A stretch of DNA of 64,000 nt from Pseudomonas sp. GOM7 (lineage in GTDB: Bacteria; Pseudomonadota; Gammaproteobacteria; Pseudomonadales; Pseudomonadaceae). This document shows positions 62,750-64,000 of this stretch, piece after piece (the first letter of the stretch is position 1; the number at the start of each line of letters is the position of its first letter). Made by a program: the position numbers and the translations under genes. The stretch spans positions 4,030,001 to 4,094,000 of the forward strand of contig NZ_CP113519.1 of the NCBI RefSeq assembly GCF_026723825.1, given 5' to 3'. The notes beneath the pieces are model-generated. The model was not told the origin of the DNA and searched no databases. It saw only the letters and a list, made by a program, of their open reading frames with translations.

Positions 62750-62772
62750 GCGGGCCTGCAGCGCAGGCCCGC
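62750..62772 (-). terminator. Strong hairpin between binding-protein and permease genes
   Basis: GCGGGCCTGC and GCAGGCCCGC form a perfect 10-bp stem with a 3-base loop, with no T-run. Such hairpins after binding-protein genes often protect the upstream mRNA and lower expression of the permeases. Confidence 0.6.
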
Positions 62773-62778
62773 AGCGCC

Positions 62779-64000
62779 TTACTGCGCGGCCTTGATCGCC
62801 GCGTAGATCTGCGCGCCCGCCTTGCTCGGGTCGGCGTTCTTGTCGGTCATGAAGTTGCTGACCACATCGAAGATCGCCCCCTGCACCGCCAGGTTGGTGG
62901 CCATGCTGTGAGCCATGCTCGGCTCCAGCGTGCCGGCCTTGTCGGCCTCCTGGAAATCCTTCATGGAGGCCTGGGCACAACTGTCGAACTTGCTCATGTC
63001 CAGATCGGGGCGCACCGGGATCGAGCCCTTGTTCTCGTTGAACACGTACTGGAACTCGGGCTCCAGGGCGATGCGCGCCAGGGCACGCTGGGCGGCGATG
63101 TCGCCTTCGTCCTTGAGCTTGAACATGGCCAGGGAGTCGATGTTGTAGGTGTAGCTGCCAGCGGTGCCTGGCATCGGCACGCACTGGTAGTCCTTGCCAG
63201 CCACCTTGCCGGCGGCCGTCCACTCGCTCTTGGCCCAGTCCCCCATGATCTGCATGCCGGCCTTGCCCTCGATCACCTGCGCAGTGGCCAGGTTCCAGTC
63301 GCGTCCGGCACGGTTGTCGTCCATGTAGGTGGAGAGCTTCTTCAGCGCGGTGAACACTTCGGTCATCTGCGGGCTGGTTAGGGTCGCCTCGTCATGCTCG
63401 ACGAAGGCCTTGTGGTAGCCGTCGGCACCCATGATGCCGAGCACCAGGCCCTCGAACACGGTGCTGTCCTGCCACGGTTGGCCACCATGGGCCAGGGGCA
63501 CGAAGCCAGCGGCCTTGAGTTTGTCACCAGCGGCGTAGAGCTCGTCGAGGGTGGTCGGCGCCTTGTCGATGCCGGCCTTCTTGAACACTTCCGGGTTGAT
63601 CCACAGCCAGTTGACGCGGTGGATGTTCACCGGCACGGCGACGTAATGGCCGTCGTATTTCATGGTGTTGGCCACGGTCTTGGAGAGCAGGCCATCCCAG
63701 TTGTTGGCCTTGGCCACGTCATCCAGCGGCGCGAGCAGATCCAGCGCGCCCCACTCCTGCAGATCCGGGCCCTTGATCTGCGCCGCACCGGGCGGGTTGC
63801 CGGAGATCACCCGGGTCTTGAGTACGGTCATGGCGGCAGCGCCGGCACCACCGGCCACGGCGCTGTCCTTCCAGGTGTAGCCGTCCTTCTCCACCAGCTC
63901 ACGCAGCACCTTGACGGCGGCGGCCTCGCCACCGGAGGTCCACCAATGCACGACCTCGACCGTACCTTCGGTGTTGGCAGCCAGGGCGGAGAACGGGATC
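62779..64000 (-). CDS. gtsA: Sugar ABC transporter periplasmic substrate-binding protein (start beyond window)
   Basis: The frame is open to the window edge. The visible 406 residues begin inside the signal peptide (FSALAANTEG, cleavage after ALA), so only about 20 residues are missing. The family 1 sugar-binding fold shows VEVVHWWTSGGEAAAVKVLR near the start and the MINIHRVNWLWIN type regions. It binds sugar, probably glucose, in the periplasm for the GtsBCD permease. Confidence 0.9.
   Translation of the reverse strand, partial: IPFSALAANTEGTVEVVHWWTSGGEAAAVKVLRELVEKDGYTWKDSAVAGGAGAAAMTVLKTRVISGNPPGAAQIKGPDLQEWGALDLLAPLDDVAKANNWDGLLSKTVANTMKYDGHYVAVPVNIHRVNWLWINPEVFKKAGIDKAPTTLDELYAAGDKLKAAGFVPLAHGGQPWQDSTVFEGLVLGIMGADGYHKAFVEHDEATLTSPQMTEVFTALKKLSTYMDDNRAGRDWNLATAQVIEGKAGMQIMGDWAKSEWTAAGKVAGKDYQCVPMPGTAGSYTYNIDSLAMFKLKDEGDIAAQRALARIALEPEFQYVFNENKGSIPVRPDLDMSKFDSCAQASMKDFQEADKAGTLEPSMAHSMATNLAVQGAIFDVVSNFMTDKNADPSKAGAQIYAAIKAAQ

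Overview
The window is bacterial chromosome, GC-rich and densely coding, and almost certainly from a Pseudomonas. The gene order from a TetR regulator and lysS-prfB through recJ, the PspA/flotillin cluster, thrC-hom-dsbC-xerD, the rplS-trmD-rimM-rpsP-ffh block, purT, purL, mltF and tadA to a multicopper oxidase follows, from memory, the P. aeruginosa PAO1 order around PA3699 to PA3768. The right 10 kb matches a different PAO1 region (around PA3181 to PA3190, glucose catabolism), so this genome is rearranged relative to PAO1. The P. mendocina/oleovorans group is my best guess for the species; that is inference only. I saw no tRNA, rRNA, CRISPR array, prophage or intact insertion sequence.

Layout. 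1-4080: partial TetR gene, a 725-bp non-coding element with long terminal inverted repeats, then lysS and prfB, the latter with its programmed +1 frameshift. 4236-13590: two membrane diguanylate cyclases, a GMC oxidoreductase, a DUF533 protein, recJ, yaeQ and a sucrose-phosphorylase-like GH13 enzyme. 13741-24605: a seven-gene minus-strand cluster reading yjfI (DUF2170), yjfJ (PspA/IM30 family), yqiJ, yqiK (flotillin), a 1746-residue AAA+ ATPase, a rhomboid protease and a phospholipase-D-fold protein, with a palindrome just upstream of the first gene. This is the most system-like part of the window. 24889-32560: a small membrane protein, threonine synthesis (thrC, hom), dsbC, xerD, a cation/proton antiporter, and a protein carrying a near-perfect c-di-GMP-binding MshEN module joined to an export or membrane segment. 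32627-36396: ribosomal protein, tRNA modification and SRP genes, with a TA-flanked MITE lying on the ffh stop codon. 36556-43902: a CcsA/YpjD-like protein, a CorB-like protein, SGNH hydrolase, purT, gamma-carbonic anhydrase, two Nudix enzymes, an L,D-transpeptidase, a NIF3-C-like protein and a CDGSH protein. 44099-53543: purL, mltF, tadA, an amino-acid permease and a multicopper oxidase. 53668-64000: Entner-Doudoroff and pentose-phosphate genes (sdhL-like, eda, pgl, zwf), the regulator hexR, a LamB-type porin and a sugar ABC transporter.

How it works together. The right-hand block is a coherent glucose uptake and catabolism module: porin, periplasmic binding protein, two permeases and an ATPase bring sugar in; Zwf and Pgl make 6-phosphogluconate; Eda splits KDPG; HexR, divergent from zwf, is expected to repress the set until KDPG accumulates. 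The PspA/flotillin cluster looks like an envelope-maintenance machine with cytoplasmic, inner-membrane and ATP-driven parts. Two diguanylate cyclases and one predicted c-di-GMP-binding membrane protein suggest local signalling content.

Dispersed repeats are common: CAAGC-rich repeats abut the 3' ends of several minus-strand genes, and there are palindromic CTCTCCC and CCCGGAT repeats, one MITE and one larger terminal-inverted-repeat element.
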